Assembly: GCA_964510315.1 (NCBI GenBank)
Contig: CAZEAP010000035.1
Coordinates: forward strand, 1-34,092
Reading direction: 5' to 3'
Length of the DNA stretch: 34,092 nt
DNA from: CAZEAP01 sp964510315
Lineage (GTDB): Bacteria; Planctomycetota; Brocadiia; SM23-32
Part shown: positions 14,918-23,041 of the stretch, one piece after another
How the letters are laid out: each line of letters begins with the position of its first letter
How positions within the stretch are numbered: the first letter of the stretch is position 1
The notes under the pieces: generated by a model
The model's database searches: none
What the model saw: only the letters and a program-made list of their open reading frames with translations
What the model was told of the DNA's origin: nothing
Position numbers and translations under genes: made by a program

Positions 14918-17024
14918 CGCTCAGGTTCTGGACGTACTCTCTGAGCCGCCGGCCCAACTCGGGGGCTTTCTCCTCGTACTCCTCCAGGAAAGCGTCCAGT
15001 TCCGCGGGGTTTCTGTCCACCAGGAGCCTGGCGCATGCCCGGGCGGCGGGCTGGTAGCCGGGGTTCTGCCGGGCGGCGTGCCGGAAGGCGATGCTGGCCT
15101 CTCCCGGCCGGTTCAGAGCGTGGAGCCGCCAGAGGCCCAGGAGGTAATAGCCCCGCGCCGACGCGGGAAACCGCGAGAGGAACTCACCGAACTTCTCCTG
15201 CACGGGGCCGGGCTCACCTTTCCTGAGGACCCGCAGGGTCTCCGCCAGGCCGTTCATCTCCGGCGGCAGGCCCTCCTGCGGGGGCAGTTCAGCCGGGCGG
15301 GGCCGCCCCGCATTTTTCGCGCCCAGCACCGCCGTGTAGTAGGTGCGGAGAAGCCGGGAAGGAGGGGCGACGCCTGTGCCGAGGACATTCAGGGCCTCGG
15401 CCCATCGGCCGTGTCGTTCGGCTTCGACGGCCTCGGCCAGTGACACCCACTCGCCGACGGGGGCCTCGATGGGAGGCCCCGGCACGGCCTCGCAGGTGAG
15501 CCCCAGGAACCGGACCGCTCGCTCCAGCACCTCGCCCAGGGCCTTCTCCAACTCACCCCAGTCCTCCGCCTCGAGGGGGATCGCGCATTGTGCCCTGGTG
15601 CTCCATCGGCTCCCCTTCTGGTGGGCGAACCGGGCGTCCCAGTTCCGCCGCTGCATGCCCTTCCCGTGGGTGAGTAGCAGGACGTTCCCGGCGCTGGTTT
15701 CTTCGAGCGTCTGCTGGAGGGCGGCCGCGTCGGGCGGCGGCTTGCCGCCGGGGGGCTCCACCAGCTCCAACGGGGGGCAGAAAGAGAAGTGGTATCTGAC
15801 GAGGGCGCCGACGGCGCGGGATTCGGCCGGCCTCAGGGGATCGTGGGCCAGTTGCTTTGCGCGCACGATGAAGAGCACGTCATGAACGCCGGGCGGGGGC
15901 GCCTTCTGCCTCACGTGTTTGACGTACATCATCACGAAAGGGACAATCGCCGCGGCCAGGAGCAGCACGGATACCACCGTCCACTTCGCGGTCCAGCCCA
16001 GCGGCGCCGTCTCGCGCTCTTCGGCGGGTTGCCCTTCCGGCAGATGGCCGGACTCCTCGGCGCAATCCCGAAGCTGCTCCAGTGCCGCCTCCGGGGCATG
16101 GGGCCGCTCGGAAGGCTCCCGGGCCAGCAGCCCATCGACGAAACTGCATATGGCCGGTGAGAGGTCGGTTCGGGAGGATGCCAGGGGAGGGACCGTTCCC
16201 TCCACGTGGCGCGCCATTACCTCCTGTGCGTTTGCGCCTTCCGCGGGCGGCCGCGCCGACAACATGTGGTAGGCGAGGGCGCCGACGGAATAGAGGTCGG
16301 AGCGGATGTCGGCGCGCCGTTCGTCGAGAGCCCGCTCGGGGGCGACGTAGAGCGCGGGGCCGGTCACCATGCCCCCTTCCGAGAGGGTGAGCCGGTTCAG
16401 GGAATCGTGCCGCAGCGCGCCGGGATGGTCAAGGAGGAAAGCTCCCGCCGGGGCTTGCAGTATCGTGTTGGGAGTGAGGACCCCATGGACGGCGTCAGCA
16501 CGGTGCAGCGCGGCCAGGCCGCGCAGGGCGGCCTCCGTGATGCGCAGGGCGCGTGCGATGGCGACGGGCTCACCCCGGTCCAGCAATTCCTGCACGGGTC
16601 GCTCGAAGCGCTCGGTGATGATGAAGCAGCAATCGCTGAGCCGGCCCATCTCCAGCACGGTGGCCACGTAAGGGCTTCGCACTCCTGCGGCCACGGCGGC
16701 CCGGTTCAGCAGAAGGCGCAGGCGCGGCGGCGGGGCTTCTCTCTCCCCGATGGGGAAGACCTCCACCCGAACGTCCCGCCGCAGTTTCTTATGGCTCGCC
16801 CTGTAGATGCTTCGGTCCGGGCGCACCCGGAGTCTCTTCCTCAATACGGCCCCCTGGATGTCCCGCCCCCGAAAGGCGTCTTCGGGTTCGCCGGTGGGCC
16901 CCGACGGGGGGTCCGGGGAGAGGGGTCCGTTGCAGGCACGACAGTAGAGCATCCTCCGGCGGGGCGGTTCGAGCGGCCGGTAGCGGCGACCGCAGCGTCG
17001 GCAGTGGAGCGTGAGACGGTCCAT
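14904..17024 (-). CDS. membrane-anchored pseudokinase (protein kinase fold) with zinc ribbon
   Basis: The 706-residue protein has a zinc ribbon (C8/C11, C28/C31), a protein-kinase-like domain (about 50-320), a membrane helix (347-369) and an extracytoplasmic region of about 330 residues with TPR-like helices (WVSLAEAVEAERHGRWAEAL, YYLLGLWRLHALNRPGEASI). The kinase scaffold is kept: APE (LYVAPERAL, 226-233) and DxYSxG (RSDLYSVGAL). But the VAIK Lys is Glu88 (VRVEVF), the HRD motif is HGVLTPNTI (Asp replaced by Val182, Lys by Thr184, Asn by Thr187) and DFG is DHP (199-201). The Gly-rich loop is not recognisable. Catalysis is therefore unlikely; a ligand-binding or scaffolding role is inferred. 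ATG 17024 coincides with the predicted transcription start, so the mRNA may be leaderless. Confidence 0.85.
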   Translation of the reverse strand: MDRLTLHCRRCGRRYRPLEPPRRRMLYCRACNGPLSPDPPSGPTGEPEDAFRGRDIQGAVLRKRLRVRPDRSIYRASHKKLRRDVRVEVFPIGEREAPPPRLRLLLNRAAVAAGVRSPYVATVLEMGRLSDCCFIITERFERPVQELLDRGEPVAIARALRITEAALRGLAALHRADAVHGVLTPNTILQAPAGAFLLDHPGALRHDSLNRLTLSEGGMVTGPALYVAPERALDERRADIRSDLYSVGALAYHMLSARPPAEGANAQEVMARHVEGTVPPLASSRTDLSPAICSFVDGLLAREPSERPHAPEAALEQLRDCAEESGHLPEGQPAEERETAPLGWTAKWTVVSVLLLAAAIVPFVMMYVKHVRQKAPPPGVHDVLFIVRAKQLAHDPLRPAESRAVGALVRYHFSFCPPLELVEPPGGKPPPDAAALQQTLEETSAGNVLLLTHGKGMQRRNWDARFAHQKGSRWSTRAQCAIPLEAEDWGELEKALGEVLERAVRFLGLTCEAVPGPPIEAPVGEWVSLAEAVEAERHGRWAEALNVLGTGVAPPSRLLRTYYTAVLGAKNAGRPRPAELPPQEGLPPEMNGLAETLRVLRKGEPGPVQEKFGEFLSRFPASARGYYLLGLWRLHALNRPGEASIAFRHAARQNPGYQPAARACARLLVDRNPAELDAFLEEYEEKAPELGRRLREYVQNLSVNTG

Positions 17025-17031
17025 GTAGTTG

Positions 17032-17060
17032 AGTGTAGCGCAGGTCCGCGGGAGCGACAA
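17032..17060 (-). promoter_or_regulatory. pseudokinase promoter, probably giving a leaderless mRNA
   Basis: Minus strand TTGTCG (17060-17055), 17-nt spacer, TACACT (17037-17032). The ATG begins at 17024, 7 nt after the -10, and no Shine-Dalgarno sequence is seen. Confidence 0.5.
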
Positions 17061-17193
17061 GCACTGGGTGCCAAACTGACAGGCCGGTGCCCGAGGAGGC
17101 GGCGAGGTCTTGTCATATTGACAGACGGGGCCGCCGGGAATCAGGGACCTCGGCAGAGGGTGCGGAGCGTTTCCGGGGCGCCTGGGGGCACTC

Positions 17194-17221
17194 CTTACAC
17201 GCTGAAGGCACCGTGTACAAT
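17194..17221 (+). promoter_or_regulatory. candidate groES-groEL promoter
   Basis: CTTACA (17194-17199), 16-nt spacer, TACAAT (17216-17221), leaving a leader of about 95 nt. No CIRCE operator (TTAGCACTC-N9-GAGTGCTAA) is present in 17061-17323, so HrcA control is not supported. A heat-shock sigma promoter cannot be excluded. Confidence 0.4.
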
Positions 17222-17323
17222 CTGGGCGTCCCGGCCGGATTGCGGTACAGCGTTTGCAACTAAACTCCGGACACGATGGAAATCGTTCGTTGTTAAAAGG
17301 GACCAGAAAAGGAGGTATCCCTG

Positions 17324-17614
17324 ATGGCTGAGGTAAGACCGCTTGGTGACAGGGTTCTGGTGAAGCGACTGGAAGCGGAGGAGAAGACGGCCGGAGGCAT
17401 TGTGCTGCCCGAGACGGCCAAGGAAAAGCCGAAGCAGGGAAAGGTGATCGCCCTCGGGGACGGCCGGCAACTGGAGTCCGGAGAGGTGGCTGAGTTCCAG
17501 GTCAAAGAAGGCGATGTGGTCCTGTTCGGGTCCTTCGCCGGTACCGAGGTGACCGTCGGGCAGGAGGAATACCTGCTGATGTCCGAGGACGACATACTGG
17601 CCATCATCGAGTAA
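17324..17614 (+). CDS. groES: co-chaperonin GroES
   Basis: GroES (96 residues) caps the GroEL ring during ATP-driven protein folding in the cytoplasm. The start of the fold (VRPLGDRVLVKRLEAEEKTAGGI), the mobile loop with GIVLP, and the C-terminal YLLMSEDDILAII are all typical. AAAGGAGG stands 8-9 nt before ATG 17324. groEL follows after 36 nt in the same operon. Confidence 0.97.
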   Translation: MAEVRPLGDRVLVKRLEAEEKTAGGIVLPETAKEKPKQGKVIALGDGRQLESGEVAEFQVKEGDVVLFGSFAGTEVTVGQEEYLLMSEDDILAIIE

Positions 17615-17650
17615 ACGGCTTTCGGCAAGACTGTCAGAAGGAGGAGAGGA

Positions 17651-19267
17651 ATGGCGGCCAAGAAAATAACATTCGACGCGGAAGCCCGACAGGCCATGCG
17701 GGAGGGGGTCAACCAGTTGGCCCGCGCGGTAAAGACCACCCTCGGGCCGCGCGGGCGGAACGTGGTGATCGAGAAGAGCTTCGGAGCCCCCACCGTGACC
17801 AAGGACGGCGTCGCCGTGGCCGAGGAGATCGAACTGAGCGACAACTTTGAGAACATGGGCGCGGAACTGGTCAAGCAGGCGGCCTCAAAAACCAGTGAAG
17901 ACGCCGGCGACGGCACCACAACGGCAACCATCCTGGGGGAAGCCATCTTCGAGGAGGCCCTCAAGAACCTCGCCGCCGGAGCCGACGCCATGTCGCTGAA
18001 GCGCGGCATCCGCAAAGGCGTCGACGCGGTCGTGGAGGAGCTGACCAACATGTCCCGTCCGGTCAAGGGCAAGGAGGAGATCGCCTTCGTCGGCGCCATC
18101 GCCTCCAACAACGACCCCGAGATCGGCGGCATTATCGCCGATGCCATGGAGAAGGTGGGCAAAGACGGCGTCATAACCGTCGAGGAAGGCCAGACACTGG
18201 AGACCAACGTCCAACTGGTGGAAGGCATGCAGTTCGACCGCGGTTACCTGAGCCCCCACTTCGTGACGGACCGCGAGGAGATGGAGTGCGTCCTGGAGGA
18301 CTGCTCGGTGCTGGTCAACCAGGAGAAAATCTCCTCCGTGCAGGACTTCGTACCCCTGCTGGAGAAGGTCTCCCAGTCGGGAAGGCCGCTGCTGGTGATC
18401 GCCGAGGACGTGGAAGGGGAAGCCCTCGCCACCATCGTCATCAACAAACTGCGGGGCGTCCTGCCGTGCTGCGCAGTCAAAGCGCCAGGCTTCGGCGACC
18501 GGCGGAAAGCCATGATGCAGGACATCGCGGTGCTGGTGGGCGGACAGGTCATCAGCGAGGACATCGGCCTGGAGCTGGATTCCGTCGGCCTCTCGGACCT
18601 CGGCCGCGCAAGGCGGGTGGTGATCGACGCCGATACGACCACCATCGTCCAGGGTGCCGGGAGCACCGAGGACATCCAGGGCCGCATCAATCAGATCAAG
18701 CACGAACTGGACACAACCACCAGCGACTACGACCAGGAGAAACTGGAGGAGAGACTGGCCAAGCTGGCGGGCGGGGTCGCCCAGATCAACGTCGGCGCGG
18801 CCACCGAGGTGGAAATGAAGGAGAAGCAGCACCGTGTGGAGGACGCCGTCCACGCCACCAGGGCCGCCGTGGAAGAGGGCATCGTGCCCGGCGGCGGAGT
18901 CGCCCTGCTGAGGGCGGCCAAGGCGCTGGACTCCGTCAAGGCGACCGGCGACGAAGAGGTCGGTGTGGACATCATCCGGCGCGCGCTGCGCGTGCCGCTG
19001 ATGCAGATCGCGGAGAACGCCGGCAGGGACGGGGCGGTGATCCTGGAGAAGGTGCTGGAATCCAAAAAGCAGCCCTTCGGCTACGATGCGGCCAAGGCGG
19101 AGTTCGGCGACCTGATGAAACGGGGGATCGTGGATCCCACCAAAGTCGTCCGGACCGCCTTGCAGAACGGCTCCAGCGTGGCCAGCGTCCTGGTGAGCAC
19201 CGACGCCGTCGTCGGCGAGCTGCCCAAGAAGAAGAAAGAAGCGCAGCCGGAAATGCCCGATTATTGA
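17651..19267 (+). CDS. groEL: chaperonin GroEL
   Basis: GroEL forms the double-ring folding chamber. The 538-residue product has TLGPRGRNVVI, the ATP-site EDAGDGTTTATIL, KAPGFGDRRKAMM in the apical domain, and VEEGIVPGGGVALLRA in the equatorial domain. The length is near the usual 540-550. The C-terminus ends in EAQPEMPDY and lacks the Gly-Gly-Met tail common in Escherichia coli-type GroEL; such tail-less forms occur and may change chamber dynamics. AGAAGGAGAGGA precedes ATG 17651. It is co-transcribed with groES. Confidence 0.98.
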   Translation: MAAKKITFDAEARQAMREGVNQLARAVKTTLGPRGRNVVIEKSFGAPTVTKDGVAVAEEIELSDNFENMGAELVKQAASKTSEDAGDGTTTATILGEAIFEEALKNLAAGADAMSLKRGIRKGVDAVVEELTNMSRPVKGKEEIAFVGAIASNNDPEIGGIIADAMEKVGKDGVITVEEGQTLETNVQLVEGMQFDRGYLSPHFVTDREEMECVLEDCSVLVNQEKISSVQDFVPLLEKVSQSGRPLLVIAEDVEGEALATIVINKLRGVLPCCAVKAPGFGDRRKAMMQDIAVLVGGQVISEDIGLELDSVGLSDLGRARRVVIDADTTTIVQGAGSTEDIQGRINQIKHELDTTTSDYDQEKLEERLAKLAGGVAQINVGAATEVEMKEKQHRVEDAVHATRAAVEEGIVPGGGVALLRAAKALDSVKATGDEEVGVDIIRRALRVPLMQIAENAGRDGAVILEKVLESKKQPFGYDAAKAEFGDLMKRGIVDPTKVVRTALQNGSSVASVLVSTDAVVGELPKKKKEAQPEMPDY

Positions 19268-19322
19268 TCGGGCGGCTGTGAGGGACCCTTGCCGATGGGC
19301 TTTCGGAGCCCCGAAATTACAC

Positions 19323-19351
19323 TTGCATTTCTTGTTTAGAGCCGGTATAAT
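19323..19351 (+). promoter_or_regulatory. strong promoter upstream of the cold-shock gene leader
   Basis: TTGCAT (19323-19328), 17-nt spacer, TATAAT (19346-19351), a full-consensus -10. The transcript should start near 19358, some 330 nt before the cold-shock start codon. A small hairpin GGGCT-TTCGG-AGCCC after groEL precedes it. Confidence 0.85.
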
Positions 19352-19357
19352 TCGGGC

Positions 19358-19689
19358 GGAAAGACGCGCTCCGTGCACCTCAGGGTGCCGCGGCATTAAG
19401 CCGTGTGGAGTGGTCTGGGGTTGTTTCGTAACTATGTGAGCCAGCCGGAAAGACTTCTTTCCGGTGTGGTGTGGCACCTGGTAGCTTTGCTTTCCCTGCC
19501 GTGGGTTCCCTCCCCCCGGAAGCGGATGCGTGGCTCGTAGTGCTCTCCCTTAGTTTCGAACGGAACCTCTGACCGCTCACTGATCCCGGGGTGTTCGTGG
19601 CGGCGCGGATTTCCAACAGGTAGAGTTGAGGCACCGGATGGTGCCGAGGCTCGCGTTACAGTACAGTTCGTTTGCTACGAGGTCACGCA
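19358..19689 (+). ncRNA. long structured leader or separate small RNA upstream of the cold-shock gene
   Basis: About 330 nt between a full-consensus promoter and the cold-shock ATG show no convincing coding sequence but several perfect hairpins: GCACC-TCAG-GGTGC (19375 on), CGGC-ATTAA-GCCG (19391 on), CCGGAAAG-ACTT-CTTTCCGG (19445-19464) and GGCACC-GGAT-GGTGCC (19630-19645). The 5' GGTGCC (19384-19389) could pair either locally or with the 3' GGCACC, offering two exclusive folds. Long leaders that refold with temperature are known for Escherichia coli cspA. An independent RNA ending before the gene is the alternative, though no internal terminator is seen. I do not recognise a known RNA family. 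Confidence 0.5.
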
Positions 19690-19893
19690 ATGGCCAGAGG
19701 TAAAGTAAAGTGGTTCAGCGACCAGAAGGGCTACGGTTTCATCGAGCCCGACGATGGTGGCGAAGACGTGTTCGTGCATCACAGCGCCATACAAGGCACC
19801 GGCTTCCGGACGCTTGCGGAAGACGATGTGGTTGAGTTCGACATCGAAGAGGGGCCTAAGGGCCTGAGGGCCGCCAACGTGGTCAAGGTCTGA
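19690..19893 (+). CDS. cold-shock domain protein (CspA family)
   Basis: This 67-residue OB-fold protein binds single-stranded RNA or DNA and melts RNA structure. MARGKVKWFSDQKGYGFIEP contains RNP1 (KGYGFI) and DVFVHHSAI is RNP2. The end GPKGLRAANVVKV is the usual one. ATG 19690 follows GAGGTCACGCA and matches the family N-terminus; an in-frame start 18 nt upstream adds atypical residues. It is a single-gene unit, from the promoter at 19323 to the terminator at 19923-19962. Confidence 0.96.
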   Translation: MARGKVKWFSDQKGYGFIEPDDGGEDVFVHHSAIQGTGFRTLAEDDVVEFDIEEGPKGLRAANVVKV

Positions 19894-19922
19894 CCGGGCG
19901 CTAAACCCATAAGCAAAAAGCC

Positions 19923-19962
19923 GGCGCCGTCGTGCGGAGGGACGCGACGGCGCCCTTTTTTT
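19923..19962 (+). terminator. rho-independent terminator of the cold-shock gene
   Basis: GGCGCCGTCG (19923-19932), 12-nt loop, CGACGGCGCC (19945-19954), then C and seven T (19956-19962). A perfect 10-bp stem. Confidence 0.95.
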
Positions 19963-20098
19963 GCCCCTGTGCACCTCAAGAACAAGAAGGGAAGCACCTG
20001 GGGCTGGCGCCGCAGGCTATGTGCTTATCCCCCTTCCGGGCGTCGCCGCCGCGAACCCCCGCTGACAGTCCCTCACCCGCCGGGAGACCGACAACATG

Positions 20099-20150
20099 GG
20101 CCGCCGCGAAGCGGCCAGAGGATAAAGCCCAGGGCGGCAGCCCTGGGGCT
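20099..20150. repeat. REP-like double hairpin
   Basis: Two neighbouring inverted repeats: GGCCGC-CGCGAA-GCGGCC (20099-20116) and CCCAGGGC-GGCA-GCCCTGGG (20128-20147, extendable to AGCCC/GGGCT). They lie in the non-coding gap between the cold-shock and tex terminators, without a T tract. CCCAGGGC..GCCCTGGG-type palindromes are common as REP sequences in several environmental phyla (general knowledge). No transposase is nearby. Confidence 0.5.
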
Positions 20151-20160
20151 GACAGAGCGC

Positions 20161-20190
20161 AAAAAAGAAACGCCGCCCTGGATGGGCGCG
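20161..20190 (-). terminator. probable tex terminator
   Basis: Minus strand CGCGCCC-ATCCA-GGGCGGCG with one bulged G, then TTTCTTTTTT, 60 nt after the tex stop. The remaining gap 19963-20249 holds no gene. Confidence 0.65.
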
Positions 20191-20249
20191 GTTGGTGCGA
20201 ACATCCGGGAATTCTTCGCGCCGGGCCGTGCGAGGCGGACCGGGAAGGG

Positions 20250-22856
20250 TCAGTCGGTGGGCTTGCCGCGTCTCTCTATGTTGGCGAACTCCAGCCTGTC
20301 CAGAAGGCCGCCGGTGCGCCCCTTTTCCTCTTCGCCTTCTTCCTCGGGGCTTCCTTCGGCGGGCTGACCGCGCTTCTTCAGTATCTGCTGCTGGGTCTTG
20401 GAGAGACGGTCGGGCAGGGCGGCTTTTTGCACGCGACGGCTGTCCCATCCCACGGTGCTCTTGGGGGCGCGGATAGCGGCGCCGGGTTTCTTGTCGGGTA
20501 CGGGCGCCTTTTCTGTGGCGGCTTCCCGTTTTCGCTCGCCCTTGCCGGCGGTTTCCCGTTCCCGCCGTTTCTTGGAGGGCCGCTTTTCTCTGCGGCCGCC
20601 GCTTTCTCGGAGGGACAGCGCGATGCGGGACCTCTCTTCGTCCACTCTGACGACGCGGGCTCTGATCCTGTCGCCGACGCAGACCACGTCGTAGGGGGTT
20701 TCGACGTAGCCTTCGGAGAGTTCGCTGATGTGGATCAGGCCGTCTTCGCCGACGCCGACATCGACGAATACGCCGAAGTCAACGATGTTACGGACAGTGC
20801 CTTCCACCCACTGGTCGGGTTCGAGGCCTTCCAGCGCCAGCCTCTTGCGGCGCAGCACGGGAGCACGTTCCTCGGCCCGGGGGTCGGGCCAGGGATGGGA
20901 CATTTCCTCCACTATGTCCTTCAGCAGCAGGTAATGGACTCCGAATTCCTTCTCCAGTTCGGCCAGTTGGACATCGGAGCGCCGCTGGGCGAACTTCTCA
21001 CGGCCTTCCTCGGAGGCCAGCTCGTCCAACTCCACCTCCACGTGCTGGCACACCCTTTGGGCCACCGGGTAGTACTGGGGATGGACCCGCGTGCGGTCCA
21101 GGGGGTTGGTCGACTCTTCGACTTTGAGGAAGCCGACGGCCCGATCGTAGCTGTCCCTGTCGATCTCGGGTACTTCCCGCACCTGCTGGCGGCGGCTGAA
21201 GGGGCCGTTCTCATCCCGGTAAAGCACCAGTGCGGCGGCTTTTTCGGAGTCCAGGCCGGAGAGGTGGCCAAGCAGGGAGGCGTGCGCTTTGTTGGCCTCG
21301 GCGCCGACGCTGCAGACGCATTCCTCCAACACCCGGTCCAGCAGTTTGTTCAGCAGGCCGCCGTTGACGTCGTCGGCATAGGGGTCGGGGCAGAGGCCAC
21401 GGGGATTGATCTTGACCAGTTCCGAGAGGGGGTCCAACAGACGCCGGCCGATGGAGACGGCCGCGCGCTCATCCGGCTCCACGTCCGGCAGTTTGGCGGT
21501 GGCTGGCCGGCTCTCGCAATAGGCGTCAAGGCCGACCTCGCGGATGAGGGCGAACTGCAGGTCGGGCAGATGCCGGCCAATGATCTCGGCCATGAGGTCT
21601 TCGGTTTCTTCGGAGCCGGTGCCGTCGCCGATGGCGGCAACCTCCAGGTCGTACTCCTGCACCAGCCGACAGATGGTCTGGACGGCCTGCTCCCGCTCCT
21701 TCTGGGGTGCGTGGGGATAGACGGTAGTGGTCTCCAGCACGCTGCCGTCGGCGCCGAGCGCGGCGAGGTTGCACCCCGTCCGGTATCCCGGGTGGATGCC
21801 CAAAACCGGCCGGCCCACCGGCTGAACCATGAGCATGGACTTCACGTTGCGCCGAATGATCTCCAGGGCCAGGCTCTCGGCGTCCTTGGACAGTTCCCTG
21901 TCCATCTCTCGGGCGATGATGCCGGCCAGGATGTTCTCCAGGCTGTGCTTGATGGCCGCGGTGAGGAACTCGGTGCTGTTCAGTTTCTTCAGGTCTTCCC
22001 CTTTGCTGGTGAGCACGGAGTCGCCCAGCTCGGAGTTAATCTGGTCGAACTGGCCGCCCCCTCCCGGCAGGTAGAGTTCCGCCGCGGCTCGTTCCATCTG
22101 TTCCAGCGGGGCTTCGATGCGGTAGTTGAGAGCCTTCATGCGCTTGCCCCGCAGGATGACCAGCATGTGGTAGGGATGCAGGCTGGAGAGGCTTTCCCGG
22201 TAGTTGAAGTAGGGTTTGAACTCCCGCACCAGGCGGCGGGGGAGAGAGCGCTTCACGCTGCGGACGCTGATCTCTCCGTGCGCCCGCATCACCTCCCGCT
22301 GACGGTCCCGATGGCTTTTCTCCTCGGCGATCCAATCGCACAGGATGTGGAAGACGCCCTCCAGGACGTCTTCAAGGGTTTCCAGCTCCTCTTCGGGGTC
22401 GATGGATTCTTCGGCCCGGCCGCTCAAGTCGGCGATGAACTCCTCCTGGCTCAGCACCTCCGTGGCCAGTGGGCCGAGGCCCTGCGCCAGCGCAAGCCGG
22501 GAGCGGGAGTGCTTCCGCGGCCGGTAGGGCACGTAGTAGTCGATCAGCTCCCGCATGGTGGCGGCCTGCCGGATATTGCCCTCCAGTGCGTCGGTGAGGA
22601 CCTCCCGCTCCTGGAGCTTCTTGAGGATCTTCGCCCGGCGGCGGTCGAGCTTCTCCAGGCGACTCCGCTCCTCCATCAGCCCGTAGAAGTCCTCGGCCTC
22701 CAGGTTGGCGGCCAGCTCCTTGTGGTAGCGCTTGATGTAGGGGATGCTGAACCCGGATTCCAGCAGCTCCAGAATCCGGCTGACCTGTTCGACGGTGAGG
22801 TGGAATCGAGACGCTATGCTCTTAAGGGCCGTTTGGGCCATGGTCAAGGGATTCAT
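20250..22856 (-). CDS. tex: Tex-like RNA-binding protein (S1 domain, YqgF-like domain)
   Basis: Tex is a conserved transcription-associated nucleic-acid-binding protein related to eukaryotic Spt6. The 868-residue product has the N-terminal helical part (ELLESGFSIPYIKRYHKEL, YYVPYRP), the YqgF/RNase H-like part (VLGIHPGYRTGCNLA, AAIGDGTGSEET), helix-hairpin-helix repeats (DVNGGLLNKLLDRVLEECV, HLSGLDSEKA) and the S1 domain (VEGTVRNIVDFGVFVDVGVG, GLIHISELS). It is divergent: the position usually reading VGQYQHDV is CPDPYADDV, and the N-terminal IPFIARYRKE-type motif is IPYIKRYHKE. A basic and then acidic tail of about 120 residues follows S1. ATG 22856 was taken; ATG 22841 is an alternative, neither with a clear Shine-Dalgarno sequence. 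Confidence 0.92.
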   Translation of the reverse strand: MNPLTMAQTALKSIASRFHLTVEQVSRILELLESGFSIPYIKRYHKELAANLEAEDFYGLMEERSRLEKLDRRRAKILKKLQEREVLTDALEGNIRQAATMRELIDYYVPYRPRKHSRSRLALAQGLGPLATEVLSQEEFIADLSGRAEESIDPEEELETLEDVLEGVFHILCDWIAEEKSHRDRQREVMRAHGEISVRSVKRSLPRRLVREFKPYFNYRESLSSLHPYHMLVILRGKRMKALNYRIEAPLEQMERAAAELYLPGGGGQFDQINSELGDSVLTSKGEDLKKLNSTEFLTAAIKHSLENILAGIIAREMDRELSKDAESLALEIIRRNVKSMLMVQPVGRPVLGIHPGYRTGCNLAALGADGSVLETTTVYPHAPQKEREQAVQTICRLVQEYDLEVAAIGDGTGSEETEDLMAEIIGRHLPDLQFALIREVGLDAYCESRPATAKLPDVEPDERAAVSIGRRLLDPLSELVKINPRGLCPDPYADDVNGGLLNKLLDRVLEECVCSVGAEANKAHASLLGHLSGLDSEKAAALVLYRDENGPFSRRQQVREVPEIDRDSYDRAVGFLKVEESTNPLDRTRVHPQYYPVAQRVCQHVEVELDELASEEGREKFAQRRSDVQLAELEKEFGVHYLLLKDIVEEMSHPWPDPRAEERAPVLRRKRLALEGLEPDQWVEGTVRNIVDFGVFVDVGVGEDGLIHISELSEGYVETPYDVVCVGDRIRARVVRVDEERSRIALSLRESGGRREKRPSKKRRERETAGKGERKREAATEKAPVPDKKPGAAIRAPKSTVGWDSRRVQKAALPDRLSKTQQQILKKRGQPAEGSPEEEGEEEKGRTGGLLDRLEFANIERRGKPTD

Positions 22857-22921
22857 GCTTGAAACAGGAGAGACGGCATTGAAACCCAGCAGGAAGGGGG
22901 GCGTTCCAGCTCAACAGCGCG

Positions 22922-22950
22922 ATTGTAGGCCATTGGGCCGCGGTTGTCAA
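22922..22950 (-). promoter_or_regulatory. tex promoter
   Basis: Minus strand TTGACA (22950-22945), 17-nt spacer, TACAAT (22927-22922). The leader is about 59 nt. Confidence 0.85.
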
Positions 22951-22978
22951 CGGAATTCTGCCGCCTTTCCCTCACCGC

Positions 22979-23007
22979 TTTACTCTTTCCGGAGATTGGC
23001 CTATAGT
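22979..23007 (+). promoter_or_regulatory. sulfatase-plsY promoter
   Basis: TTTACT (22979-22984), 17-nt spacer, TATAGT (23002-23007), back to back with the tex promoter. Transcription from about 23014 excludes starts before the GTG at 23042. Confidence 0.6.
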
Positions 23008-23041
23008 GACCGGGCGGTTTTCAGGCCCAAGGAGGAATAAC

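Noticed and set aside
17061..17323. CIRCE element before groES
   Set aside because: Only an isolated AGCACT near 17070 resembles half of it; the spaced inverted partner is missing.
19380..19634. 84-codon minus-strand open frame in the cold-shock leader
   Set aside because: Basic low-complexity product, no Shine-Dalgarno sequence, and antisense to a stretch with strong hairpins and a strong promoter.
19358..19689. tmRNA, RNase P RNA, SRP RNA or 6S RNA
   Set aside because: I looked for the tRNA-like ends of tmRNA, the conserved GAGGAAAGTCC of RNase P and the GGAAGGAAGCAG-type SRP loop, and found none. 6S cannot be excluded firmly, but no clear end-to-end stem was found.
19932..22862. Very long open frame antisense to tex
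   Set aside because: It starts within the cold-shock terminator and has low-complexity composition; a shadow of a GC-rich gene.
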